Assembly (NCBI GenBank): GCA_035079385.1
Contig: JAVHKY010000030.1
Location: forward strand, 8,037,001-8,101,000
DNA from: Aspidiotus rigidus
Lineage: Eukaryota; Arthropoda; Insecta; Hemiptera; Diaspididae
Direction: 5' to 3'
Length of the DNA: 64,000 bases
Shown here piece after piece: positions 31,509 to 42,090 of this stretch. Position 1 is the stretch's first letter, and every line of letters begins with the position of its first letter. The notes below the pieces were generated by a model. The model saw nothing but the letters and a program-made list of their open reading frames with translations. It did no database searches and was not told where the DNA came from. The position numbers and the translations under genes are program-made.

Positions 31509-34500
31509 CTAATTTTTCTTCTTAATCTTTTCTTTGTCCTCTTTTGCTGGGTAAATGAAGCACAATGAAAGTTGAGTACCAGCCAGTATTGAGCCAACCA
31601 GCATTTGAAACTAAAGATCATCACACATTAGTTTCAGACCATCAGTATCTAGGTTCATGTTTCGACCACAACAACAGAAGGAATTTTTAAAAAATTATTC
31701 AATACTTACGATGAAAGCATGATTGTTGATGCTGATGCCGAATAACAACCAAGACACTGATACTACGGTAGCGCATAATAAGATAGGGAAAGGCATACCA
31801 GCCGAAGATTTCTTTCGTATAACTTCTTTCTGAGAAATGAATAAATTCTGATTAGTCCTGCTGTGAAAATTCTTCGCGCTAAATTCTTACCTTACTATTT
31901 TTAGATTTACCATATTCAATAGAGGAAGTCCCAACAACGAGAGATGGATGATGGTCGTGATGGTTGGGAAGTAAATAGCGAGTAGCGAATCCGGTTGACA
32001 GTTCACGTAGCCCAATAAACTCACTATGAATGCGATCGCTTTTAGAACTGCAATGACTGCTGGTCGCTGTGAAAAAATGATAATATCGTATTTTGAAAAA
32101 GGATGAGTGTCGATAAGGCTCTATTTCCGCGTATGCGTGGTCAAAAAATTATTCCAAATTAGCAGGCGTCTTAGTCCTGTAAATAATGATCTTCAAAATG
32201 TGCTCACTTCCAATGGCATCATAAAATCGGTCAATTTGAAAACCACCTTAGTCACAATTTTATCAAAATAAACTTCTAAATCTTTTTCAAATCAGAATGT
32301 TACCCCTCTATCAACTGCTCAACGTATTTCAAACAACAAAAATACCTGAAGTATCTTAATTGGTGTTTGAATAATAATGAACCTTCAAGTCTCCAGGATC
32401 CTCCCAACAAGCCTGTAGCACTTTTTCTGATGTTTTGCATACGAAACATTTTTTTTAAATGATGAATGAGCGCAGCGACTTTACAACTTCCTTTCTGGAT
32501 ATATTATTTTTAGTAGGTACCATAGGCAGCAACGTATTTCAAAATAAAGTTGCAAGGAGGTTGCACTCCGTATTATTTTTGACGCAGGCTATCAGAAATC
32601 GCGTTATTGATTGTAAAAAATACGAAACCTTAGGCAGTTGGGAGGATCCTGGAGGCTCGAAGGTTCATATATGATAGACTTGAAAGTGAGCGCGTTTTAA
32701 AGTTCATATTTAAGACTATAACGCCTAAAAATTGAAATTAATTGGTTAAAGAAAATTTTTTTGTTCACATATAGGCGGAAACAAGGCTTTATCGACACTC
32801 ATTCTTTAATCATGCACTATAGTGAAAGTTTGTGAAACGTACGTTTTGGAAATTGATAGATAACGCAAAATTTCTCTTATACATTCTATTATTGCCGATC
32901 AGTTCTAAGTTTTTTCTTTCTCCAAATATTATAAGATAATAGGGTAGAAATAAATTACGATCACATTACGTAAGGAAAAAATTTATCTTAAATTGCACTA
33001 CACGTGTTTTGTACCGACGTGCGGCACATTATCAGGTGAATGACGAAGATCACACAAAACGTGCAAAAAACGAACGGTGGACGAGAGTGCGACGAAAGGA
33101 AAGGAAAGACAGGAGGAATTAACACGTGTAGTGCAATTTATGATAAATTTTTTCCATTAAAAATTTTTTTTCTTACGTTACGTGACCGTAATTTATTTTC
33201 TACGCTATTAATTATGTCTCGTAGCTTCGAAAAAACCGTCCAACTTATTATAAGATAAATTTCGAAAAGGGTATATCAAGTCTATCACTCAAACTTACTT
33301 TATTTGAGCAATATTTGTAGTATAACGTAAAATATATAATGTATAAGGTAAGTCCAATGGAATGAACACGTATCACAGAGTTTAAACCTGAAGAAATCCC
33401 AAATTGTATAAACATGCTGGATCTACAAAAAGAAAAAAAGATGTTGGGTATATGAGCAGGTACATAAATTTATACAATCTTTACGAGCCACCTTACTGCA
33501 CTAATGAGTTTTCTGTTCAGAGATACAGGAGGCGACAGAATGAAAATTATAGCGAAGAAAAGAAGTTGAAGGGTTGGAGTGGTTGTCGGAGTTTTCGCCG
33601 AAAGCCAACTTGATCCACAAGAATTCAAGTGCATTATTTTTTTGCGCTTTCATCGTATTTGTGAATGAATCAAATAAATGCAATACATAGCTAACGTCTG
33701 GATTGTCTTCATTGGGGGATGGGGTATAGTACTAAATACAGTGTAGGTACCGTTTGAGAATCGGGATGAAGATGGTGTGAGTTTTTGAAGAGCAGGGTAC
33801 AGGAGGTAGCATACGAATGAGTTGTTGGCTCTAGATTGGAAAATTTGAACTCCATGCCGAGTTTTCGCGTCCTTACGACCTTAATTCTGAGTTTTGAGGG
33901 GCTATCGAGCTACGCCAATCCTGCCTCTAATTCTGCAGAAAGGTCGGTAAGCCTTTCTCTCGAGCTTGTTTGATCCATCATTCTCTTCTGATTTTTTTTT
34001 CTGCCAATTTATAGTCGAGTAGTATACCATACTAGGCTATCGAGTAAGTTTCGAAGGCGGACCACGCTCCCGTCACGAATCCTACCCAGTTAATCACCAA
34101 ATATGCGGGTGAGCAAGGTATCTATTTTTTCGAGTTTGGTGATCATTATGTCGAAATATTTCTATATGTATCACACGATGGCAGAATTCTTCTAAATCCT
34201 CTCTGACCCTTATAAAGTTATCATTTTTCCATTATATCCGTCAAAATGTTTTTTAAGTTTCAACTCTCCCTCCTTTTATAAGTATAGTTGGTTGGTCGAA
34301 AATTTTTCAAGTTATCGTATGGAACACGAACGTTAAAATTCCACCGCCTCCTTCACCCTCGTGTATATAGCTCAATAGTCTGAAGTTTTCCAAATCCTCC
34401 CTTGATGTATATGTAGGCTACAAATATATAGTTTGAGATCAAAATTTTTCGAAAGTCCGACCAACTCGGATCGGAAATTGAAATCTTCCTTAGTCTCCTT

Positions 34501-37500
34501 TCCCAGACGCATACGCTGGAGTCGAGACTTCGTTCAAGTACCCCTATCATTGATAGAGCTCGAGGCTCCAAATTTTCCACGTTCCTAAACTACCTAGTGA
34601 ATTGTGTCCTCAAAATACCCCTGAGACTAATCACCCATTTTGAGTACTGAAAGTAGTTTCATGAAACCTTCTCCACCCATCAGGGTCCAGAGATTTGGAA
34701 GGTTCAATTCTGTGGTTGATGTGCTCACAATGCCATCATCCCGTCTACATAGGAGAACTCCCATTGTATTTTCATCCTGTCCTCTCGAAAGAACCCCCAT
34801 TGTATCCTCATTATGTCCTCATCCTGTCCTCAAACAAGAAACCTCATTGTAGCCTCATTTTATCCTCATCCCATCCTCATACAAGAAACCCCATTATATC
34901 CTGATATATGGTTTGTCACCTTCCACGATGTCCTCAAAATTGAGGATATTTTGAAGGTGAAATGAGGATGTAAAGAGGATATCAAAGTCGTCCTCTTTAT
35001 GTACTCATAATATTCTCACTAGCGAGGACACTGAACGGGTGTAGTGAGGACACAATGCGGATGTCACAGTCTCTGATATATTTCCTAATTACATCCTCAT
35101 AATGCCCTCAAAATTGAGGATACTCTGAGGGTAAAATGAGAATATAAAAAGGATATCAAAATCGTCCTCTTTATTTCCTCATAATATCCTTATCAGCGAG
35201 GACACTTGACAGGTGTAGTAAGGACACAATTCGGATGCCATGTCACAGTCTCTATTGGGCGAACTATCTTCTTTAGCCGATTTGAGTCCCGAGTTGTCGA
35301 GGGGGGGAGTAGAATAATATCCGAATTGAGTCTTGTAGTATCGGGGGTAGAGAAAGGGAATTCTTCATGTGTCGGCGGTACACAACCGAATTGAGTCCCG
35401 AGTTCACGAATGATTCCCATTTCCCTTCTCGCTTTAACAGACTTAGGACTCTCGATGTATGCATCATCGGTGCAATTAAAAACGTTTCTTCGACTTACGA
35501 ATGTCGATGATTTTGGCGTAGGTATCGCGTTGGACCTCAAGAAGAGTATCTATGTGAACAAAAATATTGGGGTGTGCAGCGTAGAAGGAACCGTTCAGAA
35601 GTGCATGAAATGATTGGCAGACATTTGTTGTGCGCAAGGTTTCTGATGAATACGCGGCCCACATACAAGGAGGAAACTTGCTCGAAATATCTACGTAATT
35701 ATCCACAACGTAATCTGTAAATTTCTCAGCAGAAAATGAACGAATTCACCCATCTTCTCAGACTTTGTACGCCGACACTTCGGGACTCAATTCGGACTCT
35801 ACCCTTTTTTACCCCCAACACTTTGGGACTCAATTCGGCTATCAAAAACAGGTACCCCTCGCTCCCGGGACTCAAATCGGTCATACCCTCTCTAATATGT
35901 TTCCTCATTATATCCTCATAATGTACTCGATATGGAGGATACTTTTAGGGTGAAATGAGGATAACAAGAGGATATCAAAGTCGTCCTCTTTATGTCCTCA
36001 TAAAATCCTCACTAGCGAGGACACTAAACAGGGTGTAGTGAGGACACAATGAAGATATCACAGTCTCTAATATGTTTCCTCATCATACCCTCATAGTATC
36101 CTCAATATTGTGGACACTTTGAGGATAAAATGAGGATATAAAGAGGATTTGTGAAACTTATAATCGGCTTTCTCATTTCACCCTTCAAGTGTCCTCGATA
36201 TGAGGATACATTGAGGACATACTGAGGATATCGAAATTATTTTTCAAAAGGGGGCGTGGTCTTCAAACCAATTTAAATTCTTCCCGTATTTTATTTGGAG
36301 AATAATTTTCAGTAGAAATTATAAAAATATTTTTTGTTTTTTAAATCGTGGCGATCACAACTATACCTGAAAGTGGAAAAATGGTTTGGTTTTCAGTTCC
36401 TCGAAAACTCTCAAATAATAACCAGGCTACGTAATAAAAATTAGTTAGTTTGAGGGAAGTGAAGTGTATTTTTCACAATGAAAACGTTTCTTACCTAATT
36501 AAGCCTTGAACGAAAACAAACGGCTTTAGATGATCTGCTGAACCCTTCTTGATGAAATCTTTGCATATTAATCTGTAGAAAAATATAGGTAATAGTTAGT
36601 AATCAGCAGTTCAGCACAAGCTCAATTTTGACGCGCGTCAACCTTGGGACATTTGTCAGAATTATTTAATAAACGATTCTATCAGATGAAAAAAAAAGAG
36701 CCAGGTGCTTTTTTGTTTGTACAGCACCGCACTGCGCACCCATTTGCTGATAAATATTTTACTCGCTCGATAAAACATATCATGATTCTTTTAGCAAATG
36801 AGTACGTATTTATCGAGGTTGCTAGAATCGGTCACAAGAAAATTAACAGCGAAAAATTCGCTGCAAATAATTCGACTCGCGAATATTCACCTCACGAAAA
36901 TTCCCCGCTGTTGAAAATTCACCGCAATAAAATTCGCCGCAGAGACAGGGTAAAATTTACCACGGCCAAAAAAAATTTACTGCGCTGGAGAAAAAAGTCA
37001 ATTTCTGCTTTTGGAAAATTTTATGAATTAAAATAAACGTACGAAAACTACCTCCTTCCTCCATAGGGTTGGTAAAAAGTGAACAAAGCACAACAAAAAA
37101 AAAAAACAGTGAGCAGCTTTCATTCTTTTTACATGTATTTTTGAGCGGATTTGACATTGGTGACGTACCTACGAAGGATTCCTATGTGAATTCCTGATTA
37201 TTAAATTTTTATACAGTTGAGATAGTGATAGGTATCACAACATAATCGACATACTCGCGCGGGGTGTCTTCTGGGTAACGCTAACAGACTTACACTGATC
37301 AAGATAATACAATATCACGTTTTGGAAAAAAAAAAAATTGAAATTTGGTAAATTTTTTTGTGGTCAATTTTCCTCCGCGATGAATTATTTTCGGCGAATT
37401 TGCATGCAGCAAATTTTCATGTTACACGATTTGATACGATGTAGAACCACTTTTTTCGGATCGTTTATCGAGAAGAAGCAAAATAAGTACCTAGAAGTCA

Positions 37501-38629
37501 CACTTTTATTACCCTACGAGGCGAGGGTACATTATCTACGCCGACGTTATTTTTATCACATTATTTGCAAATTTTGTGTTATATATAGGCTTCGAACATT
37601 TATTATCATGATAAAGGATCTTTAAGAGACTATAACTCAGTATTCTAGAGAGGGGGGAAGGAGGGCTAATAGAAATAATTTGCTTACGGACCTCGCGCTT
37701 ATGCAGAAAGTAAATTCGGTACAAGGAATGTAAAAATTTGGTAGGTAGGTATTACCGCATACGTTGATCTATTATTTTATAGTAATTTGCTAGGTACTTT
37801 TAGGACATATGAAATGCGACAAGCTCTGAAAACTTACAAACACCTAAAAGTGAATAAATGAATAAGATGTACGCGGTAGATATTGTACGTATCAATATTA
37901 CGTAAATCTGTTAACTTCACGCTATCCAGCGTACAATGCTTCAAATTTTTTTCAAAATATCTAAGTATCCGCGGTAGCTATTTTCAGTAAAAAAAAATTA
38001 TTGTGGTCATCATTATAAATTTTTCTTATGTCTCCTTGAAGGAAGGGCGTTCATCGAGCGGCGAAATTCAGTATCGAATGCTAATTAGAAGTCGTCGTTT
38101 GTGAGTGAAACATTTAAGCTATAATAAATACACATAATACCACATTGACATGCAAAATGTGCACGATTCTCTCATCCGCTTTGTCATACCTAATTTTTCT
38201 TAACCATTATTTGTTTTCGCAGTAACGGCAATGTTTTCCTCGCATAAGATAGCATCATGTGGTCATTCATCAGAACAAAATTCGACAAAATAAAACTATG
38301 GAATTGAAAATTTTTCTCTGGATGATCGCCACTTATGTCTGGTATCTACAACTTGTTGACGACGCGAACATAATGCGTAAAAGAAAAAAATCCACGTTTT
38401 GACTCCTTATTAAAAAACGATCTTCATCTGTAGAAGGCATTAAGTCTCTTTAGGTATTAATTTGTATTAGAAGATACTGCCTGCCTAATTTTTGTTCTTG
38501 TCCCATGTTACGCAACTTAGATAATTATTGGCTTAAATTATTTTTGACTTACGAAGGTGATAAAAACAACGGAAGAGTCGCCGACGAAGCAATGAATGAA
38601 AGTAAAGAGCTGTACGATTCCAAAACCAT
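31509..38629 (-). CDS. slv: SWEET-type sugar transporter (SLC50 family, saliva-like)
   Basis: SWEETs are seven-helix uniporters that move sugars across membranes. Seven exons on the minus strand: 38629-38553, 36572-36495, 36426-36367, 33387-33299, 32066-31911, 31829-31710, 31610-31509, about 220 residues. Exon 1 gives helix 1 (LLSFIASSATLPLFL), exon 2 ICKDFIKKGSADHLKPFVF, exon 3 the WLLFESF start of helix 2, exon 4 helix 3 (SIGLTLYIIYFTLYY), then LLGYVN with LLGLPLLN, and the hallmark second MtN3 repeat KEVIRKKSSAGMPFPILL. Exon 7 ends in a lysine-rich tail. Every junction is in phase except exon 2/exon 3: exon 2 leaves two bases and exon 3 needs one, an apparent one-base clash. The first introns are unusually large (about 2.0, 3.0 and 1.2 kb) and carry a satellite array, a Mutator-like insert and foldback repeats. 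Identity is strong in exons 5-7 and good in exons 1-4. Confidence 0.85.
32377..32669. repeat. Inverted-repeat element in SWEET intron 4
   Basis: ATGAACCTTCAAGTCTCCAG at the left and its near-complement CTGGAGGCTCGAAGGTTCAT at the right delimit 293 bases; the arms continue inward over GGATCCTCCCAAC, for about 33 paired bases. The interior has no coding potential. A non-autonomous DNA transposon is likely, but I cannot find a clean target duplication. Confidence 0.65.
32935..33265. repeat. Foldback element next to SWEET exon 4
   Basis: AAATTGCACTACACGTGTT (about 32990-33009) is matched in reverse by AACACGTGTAGTGCAATTT (about 33121-33139), and pairing extends outward through AAATTTATC, TTACGTAA/TTACGT and AATAAATTACG words for about 70 bases per arm. 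The right arm ends some 30 bases before the donor of SWEET exon 4 (33299). It has the look of a palindromic MITE. Confidence 0.65.
33700..34756. other. SWEET intron 3, unassigned part
   Basis: This thousand-base stretch, inside the large third intron, has no recognised exon, RNA or transposon end. Pyrimidine-rich words such as CCTCC and CCTTC recur on both sides and suggest very old degenerate copies of the adjacent repeats, but I cannot define units. Confidence 0.4.
34757..34900. repeat. About 47-base tandem repeat, TCCTCAT-rich
   Basis: Two near-identical units (34795-34841 and 34842-34888), each with CATTGTA, CCTCATT, TCCTCATCC and ending in ACAAGAAAC, are preceded by a shorter unit at 34757-34794 and followed by a truncated one. 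It joins directly onto the longer satellite and shares its TCCTCAT words, so both may derive from one ancestor. Confidence 0.7.
34901..36150. repeat. About 175-base satellite array interrupted by a Mutator-like insert
   Basis: Four units of about 175-180 bases occur: 34901-35073, 35074-35254, 35889-36069 and a partial one to about 36150. Marker words repeat with that spacing: GTCGTCCTCTTTA (34988, 35163 variant, 35979), GCGAGGACACT, GTGTAGTGAGGACACAAT and CACAGTCTCT. Each unit contains many TCCTCA and TGAGGA words in opposite orientation, so each strand can fold back. The array is split between units 2 and 3 by the insertion at 35255-35888. It lies in SWEET intron 3. Confidence 0.85.
35255..35888 (-). 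mobile_element. Mutator-like (MULE) element remnant
   Basis: A 634-base insertion sits exactly between two satellite units. TCTCTA is present at both edges (35249-35254 and 35889-35894), while uninterrupted unit junctions have it once. Both ends carry inverted copies of CCGATTTGAGTCCCG and several subterminal CCGAATTGAGTCCC words, a long composite terminal repeat. The interior encodes, on the minus strand at 35706-35476, a 76-codon segment with FHALLNGSFYAAHPNIFVHI followed by VQRDTYAKI, which resembles the C-terminal part of MULE-type transposases in insects. Only this fragment remains, so the element is dead or non-autonomous. MULEs usually make 8-10-base duplications; seeing six clear bases is a slight misfit. 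Confidence 0.7.
36830..37440. repeat. AAATTCGCCGC-word repeat, SWEET intron 1
   Basis: Degenerate words of the form AAAATTC(G/A)CCGC recur on the plus strand at about 36850-36990, and their complements (TTTTCCTCCGCG, TTCGGCGAATTTGC) at about 37365-37405. The layout suggests inverted subterminal repeats of a DNA transposon with unclear ends. No coding content is visible. Confidence 0.4.
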
Positions 38630-39590
38630 GGTCGTTTTGAAATAACACACTCGACGATGTACCTAGCGGTGAAAAATTTATATCTGAAACTTTATACCTC
38701 AATAAACTACAACATAATTATACTTAGTTCAAGATAATTATTATGCGTCTTACCTACGTTATTTGGAGCAAACGAGCCCACACGGAATATATTTTTTTTA
38801 AAATATGTATTGAAGGACAATAGTCTTTCCACTTTAATAGCTTATAAGTTATTCGTCAACCGAGAATCTCGAAACACATCTCAAATTGCTTTTACTAAGT
38901 ATTAATCTTACATGTTCACTACACTCTTGATAATATACACGTGCTTCAACGTAGAACGCGAGTGTACGTAAACTGAGAGACTGAGACGGCGAAGGGACGC
39001 ATGATATTCGATAGGTGAGTGTAATATTATCGAAGCTTCACAAAACTAGATTGCTGAGTGGTCTGGCTTGTCTAGTTCATTATAGGTACGGTAAACGAAT
39101 GAATTTACTGATGCATAATATTTTCCTTGAAAAAAATATCATAAAACACGTGACAATCCCCTCCCATTACCAAATAATCGATAATAGTTTTATTCGGGGT
39201 TCCGTGCTCAAAATGTTCAAGTAGGCCTACCTACCGGTTGGTATCAACTTATTGCGTCTTAATTTTTCTCTTATTGTAAAGAAAATTCGCACAATTCGAT
39301 AAATTAATGTTCTCCGTATTATTTTTAATGCAATAATTGTGTAAAATACGAAGCACGGATGTACAGCGTTGAGAGCTTATCGTTCGCCAGATAAGATAAA
39401 GAGTAGGTAGCGAATAGGATAAGTATTATTTTTCATGATGTAACAGCGAATTTATTTTCTATGGGTACGTATAGGTTATTCGTTCAGAAAATGTCGTGAC
39501 ATTATTTTACTCGTATTTCAGTCCTTTTTTTTAAAGAAATCACCTTTCTGTCATTTTCACCAAGGCAAGACCATTGTAAAACTCATCACC
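38630..39590. other. Upstream region of the SWEET gene
   Basis: This is the 5' flank of the minus-strand transporter gene. No exon, RNA or transposon boundary is recognised; the 69-codon frame at 39015-39224 has no family resemblance. Confidence 0.5.
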
Positions 39591-39639
39591 TCAGAATTTT
39601 ATAAATTTTCCAGGAAAGAACGCCTCTTTCTATTTAGAG

Positions 39640-39666
39640 AAAACGTGGCTACTAAAAGTAGCCACG
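39640..39666 (-). terminator. Intrinsic-terminator-like hairpin (bacterial type)
   Basis: On the minus strand CGTGGCTACT, loop TTT, AGTAGCCACG forms a perfect 10-base-pair stem followed directly by TTTTCTCT. About 40 bases upstream on that strand an open frame without start (about 39916-39707) ends in TAA. A GC-rich stem plus U-run after a stop is what a bacterial gene end looks like, and the IS481 remnant 265 bases away supports bacterial origin. Chance occurrence in an insect genome cannot be excluded. Confidence 0.5.
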
Positions 39667-39910
39667 ATTAACGCGTTCCGCACACGATCATGAAAAACAA
39701 ATAAAATCTTTAAAAAATCAAAAAGCCAATTGAGAAAATAAAATTAACTAATGAAAACAATTCTTTAAAACTAGATAAAATCACTATAAATGAATCAAAT
39801 AAAACACTTAATTCTAAATCAGAGTAATACCGGGTCTCTGTTTTCGCACACCAATCAAATTTTAACCTTTCTGAAACGTGATTACTAAAAGAAAGTACGA
39901 TTTTATTAGA

Positions 39911-40179
39911 TCAATCGTTTTAATAAAACCATGAAACAGGAATTCTTTGATACAGCTATGCGTAAAAAAATCTATACCAATCTGGATGACTTGCAAGAGG
40001 ATTTAGATAAATGGTTGTATTACTACAATCATGAGCGACCGCATTCTGGAAAATATTGTTACGGTAAAACACCTATACAAACTTGGAAGGATAGTAAAAA
40101 ATTAGTCTTTGAAAAAAATAATCAAATTGCCTATATTAAGGACATTCTTTTAACTGTTTTTGAAGTAAATAAAAATTGA
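39911..40179 (+). pseudogene. IS481-type bacterial transposase, C-terminal fragment
   Basis: IS481 transposases are DDE/rve enzymes of bacterial insertion sequences. From 39931 an 82-codon frame carries the typical C-terminal end of the catalytic domain: KIYTNLDDLQEDLDKWLYYY, then NHERPHSGKYCYGKTPIQTW, which includes the third catalytic acidic region and the NxxRPH signature. The frame reads further upstream through FNKTM to a stop at 39907-39909, so the N-terminal DNA-binding and the first two thirds of the catalytic domain are gone. It lacks introns and its flanks are extremely AT-rich without the splice signals of neighbouring genes. A horizontally acquired endosymbiont fragment is the simplest reading; assembly contamination is the main alternative. 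Confidence 0.75.
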
Positions 40180-40589
40180 ATATTTCGTTTATTTATCCGT
40201 TTTATGTGATAGATTATATTTTTTGACATAGTCTAATGTACTACACAAATTTCACTCGCCACCTATATACTACCTATGTATACTTTTTTTTTATAGCTGG
40301 GCCACTTGACTCACCAGTGTAAAACAACCCACTTTTTTCAACATTTCAGATTTACCTAGAAATCCAAAAAAAATACTCGTTAGATGATTTTCCTCGTAAT
40401 TTATAGTCGACTCAAGTCATAAAATTTTCAATTTTTGTATCAACTACTTGCCTATTTCTATACAAATTTCATAACTTTTAATCTGAAAATCGTATGATTG
40501 TTTACCCAATATTTTTTAGAACCCCCCATATCAAATATTTAAAAGCAAAATGTATACGTGCCTTAAACGTCATTAAATTCGTATCACAC

Positions 40590-41930
40590 CCCTCTAAAGG
40601 ATGCTCCAGCTGCAACTCTACAAAAGTCTTATTCGATCTACATTAGATTACGGGGTACCAACATACAATTTAGCAAATAAATCTGTTCTCTCGTCATTTG
40701 ATACCATTCAAACCTCCTCCTTAAGAATGGCCTTATAGGTGCCTACCGCACAAGCCCCAAACTTAGTTCATGTGCAGACGCCGCTCAACCTCCACTCTCC
40801 TTTCGTAGACTCATCCTCACTTCTAATCTCTTATCCTCTGTCTCCCAATTCCCTGATCTTCCTACATATAACTCAATCTTTCTACAAAACACTCAACCCT
40901 TTTCGACTCACGATAAACATATCCTTCTTCAATTCAATCACTCCCTCAATAAGCCATTTCAGGCAAATCCTGCAACCCATTTACATTACCTCCCCACCTT
41001 GGACGCTTCCTGAACCAAACATACGTCTTGACCTAACACAATTCCCTAAATCTAAGAACAACATGATTATTCAAAACATCCGACAGATGATACAAGAATA
41101 TCCGGATTACACAATTTGCCTTTCAGGCGGATCTAAAAAATCTAATAAAACTGCTTACGCTTATTCCATAAATGGATGCCTTACTTCTCACCGTATACGC
41201 AACATTGCATCCATATTCACAGCTGAACTGATGGCTATATTCCCCTGCCTTTCTCATCTCTCCCAACTCCCTCCAAATGGCAAATTCTTTTTCCTCATTG
41301 ACTCACTTTCTTCTTTACACTCCATACTAGACACGTATAGCACTCACCCCCTTATTCAACGCATTCACCTCACATTACTTATCCTTAAGTCTATCAACAC
41401 CCAAATCACATTCATATGGATCCCTGGTCATATCAATCTACCAGAACATGATGCAGTCGACAGAGCCGCCAAAAACGCCACCTCTTTACTTAAAATAACT
41501 AATTACACCCGTTTACCTGTCTCCGATTACAAAAATCACTACCGTCTTCTCATTCTTCAAAAATGGAAATCATTCTGGGAAAATCAAACGACTAACAAAC
41601 TTCACAGTATTAAACTAACTCCCTACCCTGGTCCTCCTCTATAAAAAATACTAGACGTGAAGAGATTGTTCTCACTCGTTTAAGAATTGGTCATACTCGT
41701 ATCACACATTCCTACCTTATCAACCCCGATCTTCTAGCTCCCTCATCCTGTCCTTAGTGCGACGAAGAGACTTCAACAGTCAAACACTTCTTTTCTGTCC
41801 ACTACTCGCACCTCTCCGCTCTTCCCTAAATGTACCCTCCTCCCACTCTCAAGCATTGATAAACAATTCAGATACAATAACCTCCTCTTTGATTGTCGGA
41901 CTTTGTAACATTTTCAACTGTGGGAGACAT
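40590..41930 (+). pseudogene. LINE fragment: end of reverse transcriptase, RNase H and zinc-knuckle tail
   Basis: A 5'-truncated non-LTR retrotransposon. The segment at 40611-40735 encodes the end of the reverse transcriptase (YKSLIRSTLDYGVPTYN, then a frameshift at about 40735 caused by two extra bases). Frame is recovered inside 40739-41644, where an RNase H domain shows FTAELMAI (catalytic Glu), FLIDSLSS (Asp) and WIPGHINLPEHDAVDRAA (His, Asp). The first catalytic Asp is replaced: LSGGSK stands where (Y)TDGSK is expected. A CPxCD...TVKH knuckle follows a stop near 41755. RNase H placed after the reverse transcriptase fits the I/Jockey/R1-like groups. The copy is clearly inactive. Confidence 0.85.
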
Positions 41931-42090
41931 TCAAAAATGAAAAATTTTATAAGTCCAAGAAGTATTAAAATATTTTAGAGTCCCACAATTTGAAAATAAT
42001 TCTAAGTCAAACAGTTGAAAATATTTCTAAGTCCAAAAATTGAAAATGAAATATTTTACAAGTCCAAGAAGTACGAAAATATTTTAGTCC
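41931..42090. repeat. Tail of short tandem repeats after the LINE
   Basis: Words GAAAATATTT, TAAGTCCAA and GAAGTA(C/T)GAAAATATTTTAG recur with about 25-base and 120-base spacing. Simple repeats like these commonly end I-type LINEs, so this may be the 3' tail of the same element. Confidence 0.5.

Noticed and set aside
31442..31624. 60-codon minus-strand frame starting MMIFSFKCWL
   Set aside because: It is the shifted-frame reading of the last SWEET exon (31610-31509), whose true frame matches the family and the splice phase.
34901..36150. CRISPR-like array
   Set aside because: Units are ~175 bases, directly adjacent and diverged, without short identical repeats and unique spacers; this is a eukaryotic satellite.
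36644..37036. 130-codon plus-strand frame
   Set aside because: Its lysine/asparagine-rich translation follows the AAATTCGCCGC repeat and lies within SWEET intron 1 on the opposite strand; no motif is recognised.
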